Shown: positions 23,350 to 35,420 of the stretch, one piece after another | Position numbering within the stretch: position 1 is the stretch's first letter | Layout of the letters: every line of letters begins with the position of its first letter | DNA from: Margaritifera margaritifera | Lineage: Eukaryota; Mollusca; Bivalvia; Unionida; Margaritiferidae | Direction of reading: 5' to 3' | DNA: 64,000 nucleotides | NCBI GenBank assembly: GCA_029931535.1 | Contig: JAQPZY010001675.1 | Span: 8,615,001 to 8,679,000 of the forward strand | Program-made: the position numbers and the translations under genes | The notes under the pieces: model-generated | What the model was told of the DNA's origin: nothing | The model's database searches: none | Seen by the model: only the letters and a program-made list of their open reading frames with translations

Positions 23350-24714
23350 CCTTTGCCAGCACATAGAGATACAAAAATTGCCCGTACATAGAAATGTACA
23401 TCTTACCCACACATAGAGAAACACACATTGTCCGTACATGGAGATGCACATATTACTCATACATAGAGATAGATACACACATTGTCTGTAAATGGAGATA
23501 CACACATTGTCTGTACATAAAGATACAAACATTGTCCATACATAGAGATGCACACATTGTCCGTACATAGAGATGCACATATTATTCATACCTAGAGATG
23601 CACACATTGTCCGTACATAGAGATGCACACATTGTCCGTACATGGAGATGCGCATATTACTCATACATTGAGATATACATATTGTCTGTACATAGAGATG
23701 CACACATGGTCCGTACATAGAGATGCACATATCACTCATACATAGAAATGCACACATTGTCTGTACATAGAGATACATTGAGATATACACATTGTCTGTA
23801 CATAGAGATGCACACATGGTCCGTACATAGAGATGCACATATCACTCATACATAGAAATGCACACATTGTCTGTACATAGAGATGCACACATGGTCCGTA
23901 CATAGAGATAATCACAGTGTCCGTACATGGAGATACACCCATTGTCCGTACATGGAGATCCACACATTGTCCGTACATGGAGATGCACATATTACTCATG
24001 CATAGAGATGCACACATTATTCGTACATAGAGATGCACACATTGTCCGTACAGAGATGCACATATTACTCATACATAGAGATGCACACATTGTCCGTACA
24101 TAGAGATACACACATGGTCCGTACATATGGATGCACACATTGTCTGTACATAGAGATACACACATTGTTCGTACATAGATATGCACACATTGTCCGTACA
24201 TAGAGATGCACATATTACTCATGCATAGAGATACATATATTGTCCGTACATAGAGATAAACACATTGTCCGTACATAGAGATACACACGTTGTCCGTACA
24301 TAGATATGCACATATTACTCATACATAGAGATACACACATTGTCTGTACATAGAGATACACACATTGTCCGTACACAGAGATACACACATGGTCCGTACA
24401 TAGAGATACACACATTGTCCGTACATAGAAATCCACACATTGTCCGTACATAGAGATGCACATATTACTAATTCATAGTGATGCACATATTGTCCGTACA
24501 TAGAGATACACACATTGTCCGTACATAGAGATGCACATATTACTCATACATAGAGATGCACATAGTGTTCGTACATAGAGATACACACATTGTCCGTACA
24601 TAGAGATGCACATATTACTCATACATAGAGATACACATATTGTCCGTACATAGAGATACACACATTGTCCGTACATAGAGATGCACACATTGTCCGTACA
24701 CGGATATACACACA
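23350..24714. repeat. 25-bp minisatellite array, about 54 copies
   Basis: Core unit reads GTACATAGAGATGCACACAT plus a TTGTC tail, 25 bp. A frequent variant replaces ATTGTCCGT with ATTACTCAT, and ACAC/GCAC alternate. Because 25 is not a multiple of three, the minus strand reads three different 8-residue phrases in turn (for example MCISMYGQ, CVHLYVRT, MCASLCTD) without stops. The long minus-strand frames 23347-24715 are therefore products of the repeat and not genes. Confidence 0.95.
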
Positions 24715-25013
24715 TTTTTTCTGAATTTCTAACTCACTATTCCTATGTAACCTGTCTTCTTAGATTACTATATTTATGTTCAACAGTAAACTATCTTTAC
24801 TAATGTGATTAGAATATCGTTATCTTGTTGTTGTAATTGTTAGCTAATGATAATAACTTTATTTTCCGAGGATAAAGCATTTGGTTCTGAATCAATCAAG
24901 CAATCTTACATGTCGTTCTTAATAATACAATATTCAAACTATAATTGTAAAGTATATGTACAAAGATAACTCTACTTACTACGGTGCCTGAAACACTCAC
25001 GTGTAATCATAAA

Positions 25014-25129
25014 ACATACATACATACATACATACATACATACATACATACATACATACATACATACATACATACATACATACATACATACATACATACA
25101 TACATACATACATACATACATACATACAT
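25014..25129. repeat. (TACA)n microsatellite at LINE 3' end
   Basis: About 29 uninterrupted tetranucleotides. It abuts the 3' end of the minus-strand LINE relic, where CR1-type and related LINEs often end in a short tandem repeat, so it probably grew from the LINE tail. Confidence 0.95.
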
Positions 25130-27385
25130 TAGATTAAAACATACGTAAGATATACATGTATATTTGGGAGATAGGAAGATGGTGGGGGAATCCAAGTTAG
25201 GCATCTCAAGTTTGTTTGAGATTTGGCATAATCAGAAAGAAGAAATGTATGAAGAGTACTCATAAAAGAATAGTGTGTTGGTGTTTGTTTAGTATCGTTG
25301 GCAATCATATTCCACAACACTGCTTCAGAATATGTAAATCATGTTTTGTACAAAGTCGTTTTGAATGTAGGCAAATGAAGATTAGAGTACAAAATAGACC
25401 ACAGATTGTGTGAATGGATATTGGAGTTCGGAGATCATTGATATATTGTCTAGCCATGTTATGAAAAGATTTATATGTCAAAATAGCTTTAAAGTACTTT
25501 ACTCTGTAATTAAAAGGTAACCACTGTAAATTAACGAATAAATGAGAGGATGGATAGTCTTTTCTTGCAATAATCTAGCGGTACGTTTTGGAGTTTAGTT
25601 ATCTCATTAAGATTAGTAGCAATGCAATTCCCCCATGTGGTGCAACCATAATCAAACAAAGGCAATATATATCCATTATAAAACAATTTTAGCATAGATT
25701 CTGGCACATACGAAAACAGTCTGTTCAATAAGGATATTCTGGAGGATACTGCAGAACTCACGCGCTTTTTTAAAATTTTCCCATGATAAATGCCTGTCAA
25801 TAATCACACCCCAAAGCTTTTCATGTTATTTAATTCAGTTTCCTGAACAAATATATTGATATCCTCTAATTTATCAGTTCTTTGCCTTGATTTAAATGTC
25901 ACACAGTTTTTTTTCTTTTTTTCTCTCTCTCTCTTTTTTCTGTGTTTAATAGCATTTTGTTGGTTTCGCACCATAGTATAACAGCATCAACATCCTGTTG
26001 TAAATTTTGTTCAAGAGAAGGGATTGTCTCACCCGTGGCATGAAAGGTTGTGTCATCCGCAAAATATCAGTTTCAGTGGCATTCATATGAAGAGGTAAAT
26101 CATTAATGAAAAGGAGAAAGAGCAAAGGACCAAGAATAGAGCCTTGAGGTATTGTAACATTGGCCACAGAAACACACTGTTGCCTTCCTGTAAACCAATC
26201 AACAGAATCATCAGAGATTTTGTATGCCTTGAGTGTTTTTATCAATATTTCATGATCTACTAAATCAAACGCTTTTTTAAAATCTAAATAAATTCATCCG
26301 ATTATTTTTCCATCATCTATAGCTGCTAGCCGTGTATCAACCAACTTTGTGAAGGTAGTTTGGCATGATTGCTTTTTTCTGAAACCTAACTGTGAGTTAT
26401 GTAAAAGATTATATTCCTTCAAAACTCGGCGAAGATGAAGGGTGATGTGTTTTTCAACATTTTTAGATAAGGTTGACAAAATTGATATAGGTCGATAATT
26501 GTTTGCTGACGACCTATCACCGTATTTAAAGACTGGGAAGACTTTGGCTCATTTTAGATTAGTTGGAAAGATTCCCTTATCAATACTTGTATTTTTCAAG
26601 CTAGCAATTGAAGGGACAGCAACTTGAGCTGATAGTTTGAGTATTTTGGTGAGATTTCATAGTGTCCTGTTGCTTTGTTGCCATCAAGTTTATCAAAAAT
26701 ATCTATAACATCTTGAACACGTATGGAAGGGATATAGAATGATATATGAGATGGAACTTTCGACTCCACAAAATCTATAAGGAGTGAAACATCTTGTGAT
26801 GTGGAAGACTGTTCTCCAAGTATTGAAGTTAATGATGAAAAAAGAAGGTATTTAGGTCGTTCGCAATATCTAATGACTCTGTACTAGTATGACTACCGGT
26901 TTTTAATTCTGAAGGAAAATTATGAACTTTTGAACTTGATTTAAACTTACTAAAATGTTTCCAGAGTTTTCAGCAGTCACTTTTATTCTTAAATAATGTT
27001 GAAAAAATTATTCTTTTTAGCTTTAGCGACAAAACGTTTTACTAAATTTCTGTCTTTTTTTTTTTTTTTTTCGTAACTTCGTTTGTGGCGCTGCTTGTAA
27101 CGGAAATCAAGCAGTTTCATGGATTCCCTTATTCCAGAGTTAAACCAGTCAAGTTGCAGAATTCTCTTGACCCTTTTGCATTTAATTGGAACATGTCGAT
27201 TTAGGACTGCAAGAAAAAGTGAAGTCCAACGTTGTACCTCAAGGTCTGGATTTTTAAAAGTATGAAGTCCAACGTTGTACATCAAGGTCTGGATTTATAC
27301 AAGTAGGTTGACATTACTTAGAGCATATTTCAAGTCTGTCAAAAAAGGTATCTTCATGGAAACGGTTATATGATCGGTACTTAAT
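25130..27385 (-). pseudogene. LINE reverse transcriptase relic (CR1/Jockey-like), 5'-truncated
   Basis: Encoded on minus. From the 5' side: a linker after the endonuclease (LNRHVPIKCKRVKRILQLDW, DFRYKQRHKRSYEK, 27285-26989); RT fingers with VEKHITLHLRRVLKEYNLLH and SQLGFRKKQSCQTTFTKLVD (26479-26300); LDFKKAFDLVDHEILIKTL; VTIPQGSILGPLLFLLFIND (about 26160-26095); then FADDT at 26049-26063, which carries the catalytic Asp pair but lies one frame off the upstream sequence. The thumb side follows (ILPLFDYGCTTWGN, 25800-25531), then C-terminal pieces such as LWNMIAND near 25320. Stops and frameshifts make it inactive. A 43-bp tandem duplication lies at 27221-27306. No endonuclease is seen, so it is 5'-truncated. 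Exact clade not resolved. Confidence 0.85.
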
Positions 27386-28137
27386 AATGGTATGGGCCTT
27401 TTTGAATGCTTTCCAGAATTTGTTTCTTGTGGCACAGATCAAGATATTTCTAGAGATTACTCCCCATTTTGTATGTAATTATTTACGTGTTCATGTTTTT
27501 TCTATTGAAAATCCAACTGGTATGAAATATATGTGTTCTAAATTCAAGCATTATGCGTCAGCCACGAGTCAGTCTTTAAGGAGATGAACTTGTTTCCAGG
27601 TAATAGCCTTCCATGATATACACCTGGCACAATATATTCATACATGCGGTTTTTTTTCCTCGTACTATTAGCCAGCAATTAGAGTTCCCTGAACTTAAAT
27701 GCCACCGTAATTATTTTCTCCCGGCATGGCTAGTGTATTTAGCATGATCCATTTCTTTCTGACAGAGAATATGTAACACAATGTATTACCCTCCATGCCA
27801 AATTACTACAATTTCTCAATGATTTAATGCCTTAACTTGCATGAATATGACACAAAACGCCCCAAGAGATGAACTAGTCTGAAAAAATTCTATAAACTAT
27901 TTTCGCAGCCATATGTCAAGCTATCAAAGCGTCACCTGTTTAAAAAAAGAGGAGCTTTATTGCCTATAACAGGAAAGCCAATTGTAGGATTGATTGATTC
28001 ATGTCATTCATGTCAGACAAAGTTACTTACTTATTGATACACAGATAAGTTAAGGAACAATATCTACATATGTGCCCGATAAGTGAATTTCTAGATAGGA
28101 AGTTAGGCGTTGCTGCATAAAGCAGGAAGGAGGTTGT
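27386..28137. other. Third block of duplicated segment B and flank; no gene
   Basis: 27490-27990 aligns with 14430-14900. No coding support for the open frame 27387-27587. Confidence 0.45.
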
Positions 28138-28533
28138 TCAACCTAATGGACCCAACAACGGAAACGGAAACGATGCATCATGCCAGTCATAGTGGTCTTG
28201 ACGTATCCCATCGTTTCTTATATAGAGGTGATAAAGTGGATGAGAAACAACGAAACGCAGATGCTTGACAAGTTTGTATGGGCGATGAATTCTGTATCGT
28301 CGTAACAAATTACTACATGGCATTGATGGCGTTTCTGACATGTACAACCATGAATGAATTCTAGCTATGAGTGTTATAATGACAGGGAAATTTAGGAATG
28401 ATGTTTGCTTCCGAATATTAAGAAATAGGCGGAATCTGACAGTGCTTGAATTTAAAGATCTTTGAAATGAGACGAAACCACCACGAGATACTTCAGACAA
28501 AATAAATGAAGTGATGCTTCGATAGTGGCACAT
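28138..28533 (-). CDS. Unrecognised open frame of 131 codons
   Basis: ATG-initiated and stop-free over 396 bp on minus, which is long for this AT-rich DNA and not made of repeats. The sequence is rich in Arg, His, Ser and aromatic residues, for example SNLLRRYRIHRPYKLVKHLR and HYDWHDASFPFPLLGP. The Leu-rich LLRRYRIHRPYKLVKHLRFV stretch faintly recalls a SOCS-box-like helix, but this is too weak to name. No polyadenylation signal or splice sites tie it to a gene model. It could be a chance frame, a transposon relic or an exon. Confidence 0.2.
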   Translation of the reverse strand: MCHYRSITSFILSEVSRGGFVSFQRSLNSSTVRFRLFLNIRKQTSFLNFPVIITLIARIHSWLYMSETPSMPCSNLLRRYRIHRPYKLVKHLRFVVSHPLYHLYIRNDGIRQDHYDWHDASFPFPLLGPLG

Positions 28534-31016
28534 AGTGACCTATTGTAATGACTATGCTGTGTATGTTTTATATACCGCACGTTCGTATTTAGACACGCAT
28601 GACAAAATTGAATTCATAAGTCTCGCCCGAGTTGAAGTAGTATATTTCTGCTAAAACTACAAAGAAGACTTGTACTTGGCGAACAAACGCTGTAGCGTCC
28701 ATTTGTAGAGTTTAAATGTTCGTTTGTTATTCCAATCGATGGCAACATGTAATATTTTACCAGGATATGGATATTTAGGATTTGCAAAATAATTTTGTTT
28801 CTTAAATCCCAGTCAAGAAACACTTACTAGTAACCTAATTCCGATTCCGAGCTGTAACGACGTGCGAAGCCCTTTTTATCCGACTGGGCACAGACATCAC
28901 AAATTGTATTGACCACTGTCGACATCAGCTGTTCAAAGTTTAATGGATAGCGAATGCAGTGGTTCTAAAAGTAGCAAAGATTCCATCACTATATTATTTA
29001 AAAAATAACGTTTGTTCTTGTTAAAAAATGTAAATGTAAAAGAGCCGTTCGGTCACTTCTAGTTTATAAGTATCCGGAACGTAGATCATTATAACATGCA
29101 TACAACGATACACTAGTATACTCCAGGTTTTTGTTGTTGTTCCTGACAGGGTGGACCTTTACATAGATAGTTTTAAGTGACTTATCAACAATTTAGAGAT
29201 CGCCTGTTTAACAGATACTTAAGTTTTCTAAACCCGTTTTGAAGACTAAGGCATTGACCATTTATCTTCGAGGGTGTGGTGGGGGTCAACAGAGATTAGG
29301 AATTAGAAATTTAAAAAAAAAGAAGCTCAAACCCCTCCTTTGCTAGAAAGACATTTTCTGTCCTGATAGTCTTTGTGTCCTATATTTTTTTTGGGTGATA
29401 ACGTTTTCTGTCGTTAATAGGGAGCGAACAAATGTCTCAACCCCATGCCACAAAAATTCAATGATCTGCGCCAAAGAGAGACTATAGAGTAGCACATCGA
29501 AGTAGCTCTAATGTTCAAAGAGATAGTAAGATCTTCTGACACAACGGTAGAGATATGGATCTGTAGGGACTTAAACTTGAAACATAACTTTCAACATGTA
29601 CAAAAAAGTTGAAATGTTGACCAGTAGCTGAGGACCACTTACTTGAAAAGCTGATCTTCTCTAACCGTTGGCGCTTCTACAAGGCTTTGATAGACGCCAA
29701 TTAATATTGTCTTGAATATGATTGGACTCCGTTAAAAACAAGAAATTGAATAATACAGCCAATATCACAAAGATGCGCCAAATGCAATCTTTTGCAAGGT
29801 TGTGAGAATAACATTTTAATTATATACAGCAATCAAAATCCAAAATTTTCGGTATATTCAGTTTTACAGTCACTATTCTGATGATATTAAAACATTCTGT
29901 ATATAAGTCTAAAAACTTTGCTAAGTGCCGATAAACACACCTCATTAATTTTACATTTTAAGGTAGAAGAAGTAAGATACCAGTTTAATTAATATGGAAT
30001 ACTGACGTGTTGTAGAAGTTTTAATCCAATTGATGTGGACCTTCTGTATCATGTGTAAAGTATCTGCCAGCAATTTGTATTTATTATACTATCACCATCT
30101 ATCAATACTGTAAATGTCTTCACACTGACACGATAAAGCCCGATTTAATAGCAGCAGCTGAAAATTATATGAGGTTTGCTTCCAAAAATTTACAAATACC
30201 ACATTTCTATAGTAGGAACATATATTGAGACTCATGAAGAGTTGAACAGTTAAGTAAGCATAATTTATGTGATCCTTTATTGTCCCCCTGTGACCAAAAT
30301 TACTTTTGTTACCTTTTGCTTTTATTTTATATACATTTTACAGAATTTTAACATCTTTACGTTTCAGATATTTTCTTATTTGGAAGGGTTTATCTGTCTA
30401 CATATGTGTGCAATAAAATATTATTTGTTTTTAAAACTTTTGCATCTTTAGTGGGCACCATATAGCCACTATTGTGCTGATGTGCCATAACACGCTACTA
30501 TATACATACTTAAATACCAAAATAGGTCTATCAAAAAGCAAATTGATTTTCTTTTGGATTTTGGTCAGCGAAAATAAAATCTCGTACAGTTTTCATTATT
30601 GCAATTTGTTCGATGTTTTTGATAAGTTATACTTTCAGCTATTAATGTTTGCATTTCCATTAGTTCAGTAGTAAGAAAGCTGAAATACGTATATGGCCTG
30701 TTTAATTTAATAACCAGGTTTATGGGTCACTACAAGAAATTGAAGAAAAATTTAATCAGCGCCCTACAATTTTGATTTGAAGACTCAGAATTAATTATTC
30801 CTATTTTCTTGCTTAATTTTGCTTATAAACACAATAACTATAGATGTTGCTTGAGCGAACTGTTCATACATAATAAAGCTTGGTATGTAAAAAGTTATTT
30901 AAAAAATTGTCGAATAATACAAATTCTTGCAGCCATATCTTAATTTTGCGTGATCCATTTATAATGAAAATAAATTGCATAAGGCTCAGTGATTAAAAAG
31001 CACACTACGATCTTAA
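28534..31016. other. No gene recognised
   Basis: 2.5 kb of anonymous AT-rich DNA. Short open frames at 30269-30451 and 30474-30671 are hydrophobic and A/T-driven. No repeat array or transposon terminus is visible. Confidence 0.5.
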
Positions 31017-31346
31017 TTTCAAGGTCAAGGACAAATACTTCTCTACAAAGCTTCATGTAATTGGTTTTCCGATAGAACAGACTTCGAACAAGTATTGACG
31101 AAAGATGAATGGAATATCTATAATAGGTTTGTGATGATCAAAGGTCAGGGCTTTACCTCAGACATCAAGGAATTCTCAAAGGATTATTCCAAAGTAACCC
31201 ACTGTGAGACAATTGCTAATAGTATGCCCGTCTTTTGCTATTGCCGTAAAATCCCAAGTAGACCATTCGCTCTTTTTTTTTTTTTTTTTTTCTTCAAAAA
31301 TCTAATGGTAAAGCGGACAAGTTTTAAAGATCACATAAACAGGTAG
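31017..31346 (+). CDS. Unrecognised open frame, possible exon or relic
   Basis: Stop-free from 31017. A possible acceptor (TCTTAATTTCAAG) ends at 31023. The translation contains CNWFSDRTDFEQVLTKDEWN and IYNRFVMIKGQGFTSDIKEF and then SKVTHCETIANSMPVFCYC, which reads like genuine protein. After a T18 run that gives poly-Phe, the frame ends at 31346. No ATG starts it. Family not recognised; a host exon or a transposon fragment are both possible. Confidence 0.25.
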   Translation, partial: FQGQGQILLYKASCNWFSDRTDFEQVLTKDEWNIYNRFVMIKGQGFTSDIKEFSKDYSKVTHCETIANSMPVFCYCRKIPSRPFALFFFFFFFKNLMVKRTSFKDHINR

Positions 31347-32082
31347 CATTATTTCATAGTTCTTGAAAAGAACACAAGAAAACGGAATAAAGGCAACATA
31401 TTCTTTAAAGGTAGATCATCGAGTTCCAATTGTGTTTCTGGTCCTCCAAAATACAATGAATAGGTGCTGAAAAAAACCTCATGTCTTGATTTATAACATC
31501 TTGTGACTTATTCAAATTTTAGAACTCTCTGATTCTACTATTTCATATTGACCTGAATCGTATGCAAGGATGCAAATCGCTCTCTTAAATGATACGGTAA
31601 TCACCTGCTCTGCGGCCAATGAATTATCTGACCACCAAATAAAATCGAGATTAGAACAAACAGAATAACAAGCCGTACCTTCTGGTCACTAAGAAATAAT
31701 ATGTATGTACCTACACCGATGGTTTGGCAACCGTAAGATTTGAGTAAATCTTCTTTTAGTGCAAGTAATTTAGGCGACATATATTTTTCAAATCTGAGTC
31801 AATTAGGAATGCCGAACGAACCTTATTGCATTAACCAGCTTCAGGTTATACATTGTCCACCAAGTTTCTTTTATCAAGGCAAATGTATATGACTTTTACA
31901 TTTTCTACTTTCTTCACCATCTCATCAGAATGGTTGAAACACTTATATGTGTATTTACGTACATAAAAATCTATTCTATTCTTACTCTGATTTTCACGTT
32001 TTTCTAATTCTAAGGTAAGGTCTGGGCTTATATTCGTGATTGATCAAACTTACGACAAATTTCTTCCGACTAAATTGGTATC
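31347..32082. other. No gene recognised
   Basis: Anonymous AT-rich sequence with no repeat or motif that I can support. Confidence 0.5.

Positions 32083-32122
<40 letters not shown>
32083..32122. repeat. (TA)n-(CA)n compound microsatellite
   Basis: About nine TA followed by about ten CA units. Confidence 0.95.
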
Positions 32123-32123
<1 letters not shown>

Positions 32124-32913
32124 AAGGTTACTCTCTGTGCGATAAATGATAATAAATATCCTCGAACAGCAATTGTATAGTTGAAGGGCCTAATGGACGT
32201 GAGGACCACAAGCTATGCTGATGCTGTACTCCTCTACTTAACCCACGTTTGAAGTGTATTCTCCCTTAACGTGTGGATTCATTATATATCCCTTTCTGAG
32301 TTTGTGGATAGATTTAGCTACTCATTATACATCATGTAGTAAAAACTTCAGCTCCATTGATTAAGATTATTATTTACTTTAATAGACTAAGCACCACCAT
32401 AATAGTCAGATATTCAGGTCGCATATTGAACTTCCAACAATAAAATCCGAAGTCCCGTCCTTATTGGCACTTTTACTTATAATTACAACTCCAGACTGTT
32501 TTAATTCCGTCCGTAGAATACATACACACACGTGAGTTACAAACTGTTTGAATACCATACGTACAATAAATGCACGTACAGGAGTTACAAACTGTTTGAA
32601 TACGCTCCGTACAATTCTGATGCCTGGAAAAAAAGTATTGCATAATAGTTACAAAGCTTATTGAATGGCTAGGTTCTTAATGGTGTTACGTTACTTCAGG
32701 TCCAATCAAGCCGCGACAGAGAAATAGCGACTGCTATGGTTTCGAGCTTCAAAGCATCCATATAAATAAAGAAAGCTATTGATGTTTAGTTTGGTTTTTT
32801 TAATTAAAAAAATAGTCCAGAGTCTATTTTTAGAGAAGAATTGCGTGAAATGTTAATAATTTTGAATAAGTTTTAAGATGCTAACGTCGCCGAATAGTTC
32901 ATTAAATCATCAC
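32123..32913. other. No gene recognised; two diverged direct repeats
   Basis: A pair of about 60-bp direct repeats around 32515-32620 share GTTACAAACTGTTTGAATAC. Nothing coding. Confidence 0.5.
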
Positions 32914-33145
32914 GCCTTGGTGACATGGAAGCAAATGTGTTCATGGGGCCTTGGTGACATGAAAGCAAATGTGTTCATGGGGCCTTGGTGACATGGAAGC
33001 AAATGTGTTCATAGGGCCTTGTTGACATGGAAGCAAATGTGTTCATAAGGACTTGTTGACATGGAAGCAATGTGTTCATGGGGCCTTGGTGACATGGCAG
33101 AAAATGTGTTCATGGGGCCTTGGTGACATGAGAACCAACTGTGTT
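32914..33145. repeat. 34-bp minisatellite, 7 copies
   Basis: Unit GCCTTGGTGACATGGAAGCA plus AATGTGTTCATGGG. Copies start at about 32914, 32948, 32982, 33016, 33050, 33083 and 33117. The array ends next to a G-rich run (33148-33161). Confidence 0.94.
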
Positions 33146-33770
33146 GAGGGGGGGGGGGCGGGGTGAGTTTCCTATCAAAATCTTAAATCTCTTCGTCCTC
33201 GCCAGTACTTAATAACACTCAGTTCCTTGTTTATCTTGTTATATCTTTATATGTGGACGTGTCTCGAATCACATATCCGGCCTTCCTATCCCTTAATTCT
33301 TATCGGACTGTCAGAACTTAACACTCATCGATATTTGATTTCAAAAATTAGTAAACACAACATCACAGCACCACATGATGAAATAAAAATGCAAGCGTTG
33401 CCTTTCAGGAAAATACTATATATTAATACTTTATATATCAATTATTCCAAACGTTTCTTTTGAATGGATTTATCACCAACATACAACGTAAATTCCACAG
33501 TGAGTGTGCTCAATTAGAACGGAAGCAATATTTTTTTTTTTAATTATTTTTTCAATCAACGAACATTTATCTGTAGTAATCAACTTGTCTTGTAAATGTT
33601 AAGATACTGCATATATCCTGCTATGTTATTTTGGTTGTAAAGGATGAAACAATTCGCAAGATAGTCATAATTAATTGGTAAAGACCGAATTTCTTGATGC
33701 AGTTACAATTCTTGCAGCAGGGTGTAGTGAATAAAAAGATGATTTAATAAATTCAGATATCCATTTTTCA

Positions 33771-33852
33771 GGAGTGCTTACCGACAACTGGTCTTACCAT
33801 GTTGTCTCTTGGACGTTCTCAGAATCATCCCTCATCGTCAATGCAGTTTAGA
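33771..33852 (+). other. Possible short internal exon
   Basis: An 82-bp interval is bounded by a good acceptor (CCATTTTTCAG) and donor (GAG|GTAACA). The first frame is open: ECLPTTGLTMLSLGRSQNHP then SSSMQFR. The Ser/Pro/Gln-rich translation is not recognisable. Good splice-like sites arise by chance in AT-rich DNA, so this is a candidate only. Confidence 0.18.
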
Positions 33853-34403
33853 GGTAACATATCTAATTCAAAATAGTACAACTGTATTCAACGGGTACAC
33901 AGTAGTGAGACAATGTCTTCTTTTAGGTGGATTTCTAATTTTAAAAAAAATGCAAATGGCACCATTTTCAAGATCTTTTCAATGCAACAATCACCATCAG
34001 GTTATTGCAATAGAAAAGATTGATGATGGCGGTGCACCTAGAAATATAGTGTATTTTGGATAAACTGTAAATCACTGAAAACTGTATTTTGGAGTAGTAA
34101 GTGAAAGTACAAAATAGTACGAAGGTACCATAGTTCAGAACTTGTATGGACAATAGGTGCACTTATTTCGCAAAAAAATGAGTATTACATTTCAGCAATA
34201 CTACTCCATACTGTCAAACTTTGTTTTAAGAAAAGAAATCACTATTCCACAGATCCAATCCTCTAGATGTATTTCCTTCTAGTATTAATCTTCCAATTGC
34301 TGAAATTTCAAAATTCAATACCACTTTTTTGCAGATTGGAGGATCTTGTTATTCACAGGTAATCTTTAAATTGTTCTATCATCTTTTGTTCATTTACAAC
34401 TGC

Positions 34404-34468
34404 AAACAACATAGAACCTGATCTGACACGGCATAATGCGCCGACAGATCAGGGTCTATGTTGTTTGT
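34404..34468. other. Long near-perfect hairpin
   Basis: The arm CAAACAACATAGAACCTGAT(CTG) pairs with its reverse complement at 34446-34468 over 23 bp with one mismatch. The 19-base loop contains a further CGGC/GCCG pairing. A related arm (AACAAACTGCATAGACCCAG) follows at about 34487. This could be the core of a palindromic miniature transposon or a precursor-like hairpin RNA. Confidence 0.75.
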
Positions 34469-34539
34469 TGTATTGATTACTCCTAACAAACTGCATAGAC
34501 CCAGATATGCTAGCGGATTAAACGACTGTTTGCAGTTTG

Positions 34540-34695
34540 CTGTTGGACTCGACTTATAAGCGAGTATATATAAAGTTTGTAAATGTTGGCAATACAATTA
34601 AAATTGGAGCAAAATTAGCATAACATGGTGATTTTGTACCGACGATTCAAAGCAGGATGGACTCAACTTATAAGCGGGTATATACGGTACTGCAA
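34540..34695. mobile_element. Probable DNA-transposon fragment
   Basis: Two related blocks, GACTCGACTTATAAGCGAGT at about 34549 and GACTCAACTTATAAGCGGGT at about 34659, each continue into TATATA-rich ends (TATATACGGTAC). This terminal-repeat-like motif recurs in direct orientation 110 bp apart. No target duplication was found and the family is not assigned. Confidence 0.35.
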
Positions 34696-34944
34696 ACAAT
34701 ATCAGCATCGGATTTCAAATTGAATTTCAAGAGTACAATATTCTTATTGTTATGAGCTAGGTTTTGTAATAAAATAATTCGTTCCATTATACACTCTTGA
34801 CAAAACACAAAATTTCATCCAATTAAAGTCGTACTAAGGTTTAAATGTGCTTCATTCAGTTGTTCTTTTATTTGTGAAATCACACCGCTTGTAATTAAAA
34901 GTCACTTGGTGAAAATTGATATAAATTTGGCCATGACCAGTGAA

Positions 34945-35420
34945 ATTTAGTTGTAGAATATATCATACGATTAACTTAAGACCTTGCAGAGTATATAAAC
35001 AGTATATACTTAGGATCTTGTAGAATATATCAGTTGTACATGATTAACTTAAGACATTGCAGAGTATATAAACAGTATATACTTAGGATCTTGTTGAATA
35101 TATCAGTTGTACATGATTAACTTAAGACCTTGCAATGTGTATATAAACAGTATATACTTAGGATCTTGTAGAATATATCAGTTGTACATGATTAACTTAA
35201 GACCTTGCAGATTATATAAACAGTATATACTTAGGATCTTGTAGAATATATCAGTTGTACATGATTAACTTAAGACCTTGCAGAGTATATAAAAAGTATA
35301 TACTTAGGATCTTGTAGAATATATCATATGATTAACTTAAGACCTTGCAGATTATATAAACAGTATATACTTAGGATCTTGTAGAATATATCAGTTGTAC
35401 ATGATTAACTTAAGACCTTT
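34945..35420. repeat. 73-bp minisatellite, about 6 copies
   Basis: Unit GACCTTGCAGAGTATATAAA, then CAGTATATACTTAGGATCTT and a GTAGAATATATCAGTTGTAC-ATGATTAACTTAA tail. Successive AAGAC positions at 34978, 35051 and 35124 give a 73-bp period; one copy lacks about 10 bp. Confidence 0.94.

Noticed and set aside
23347..24715. Several overlapping minus-strand frames with MYGQ/YVRT repeats
   Set aside because: They read the same 25-bp unit in all three phases; a real protein would use one frame.
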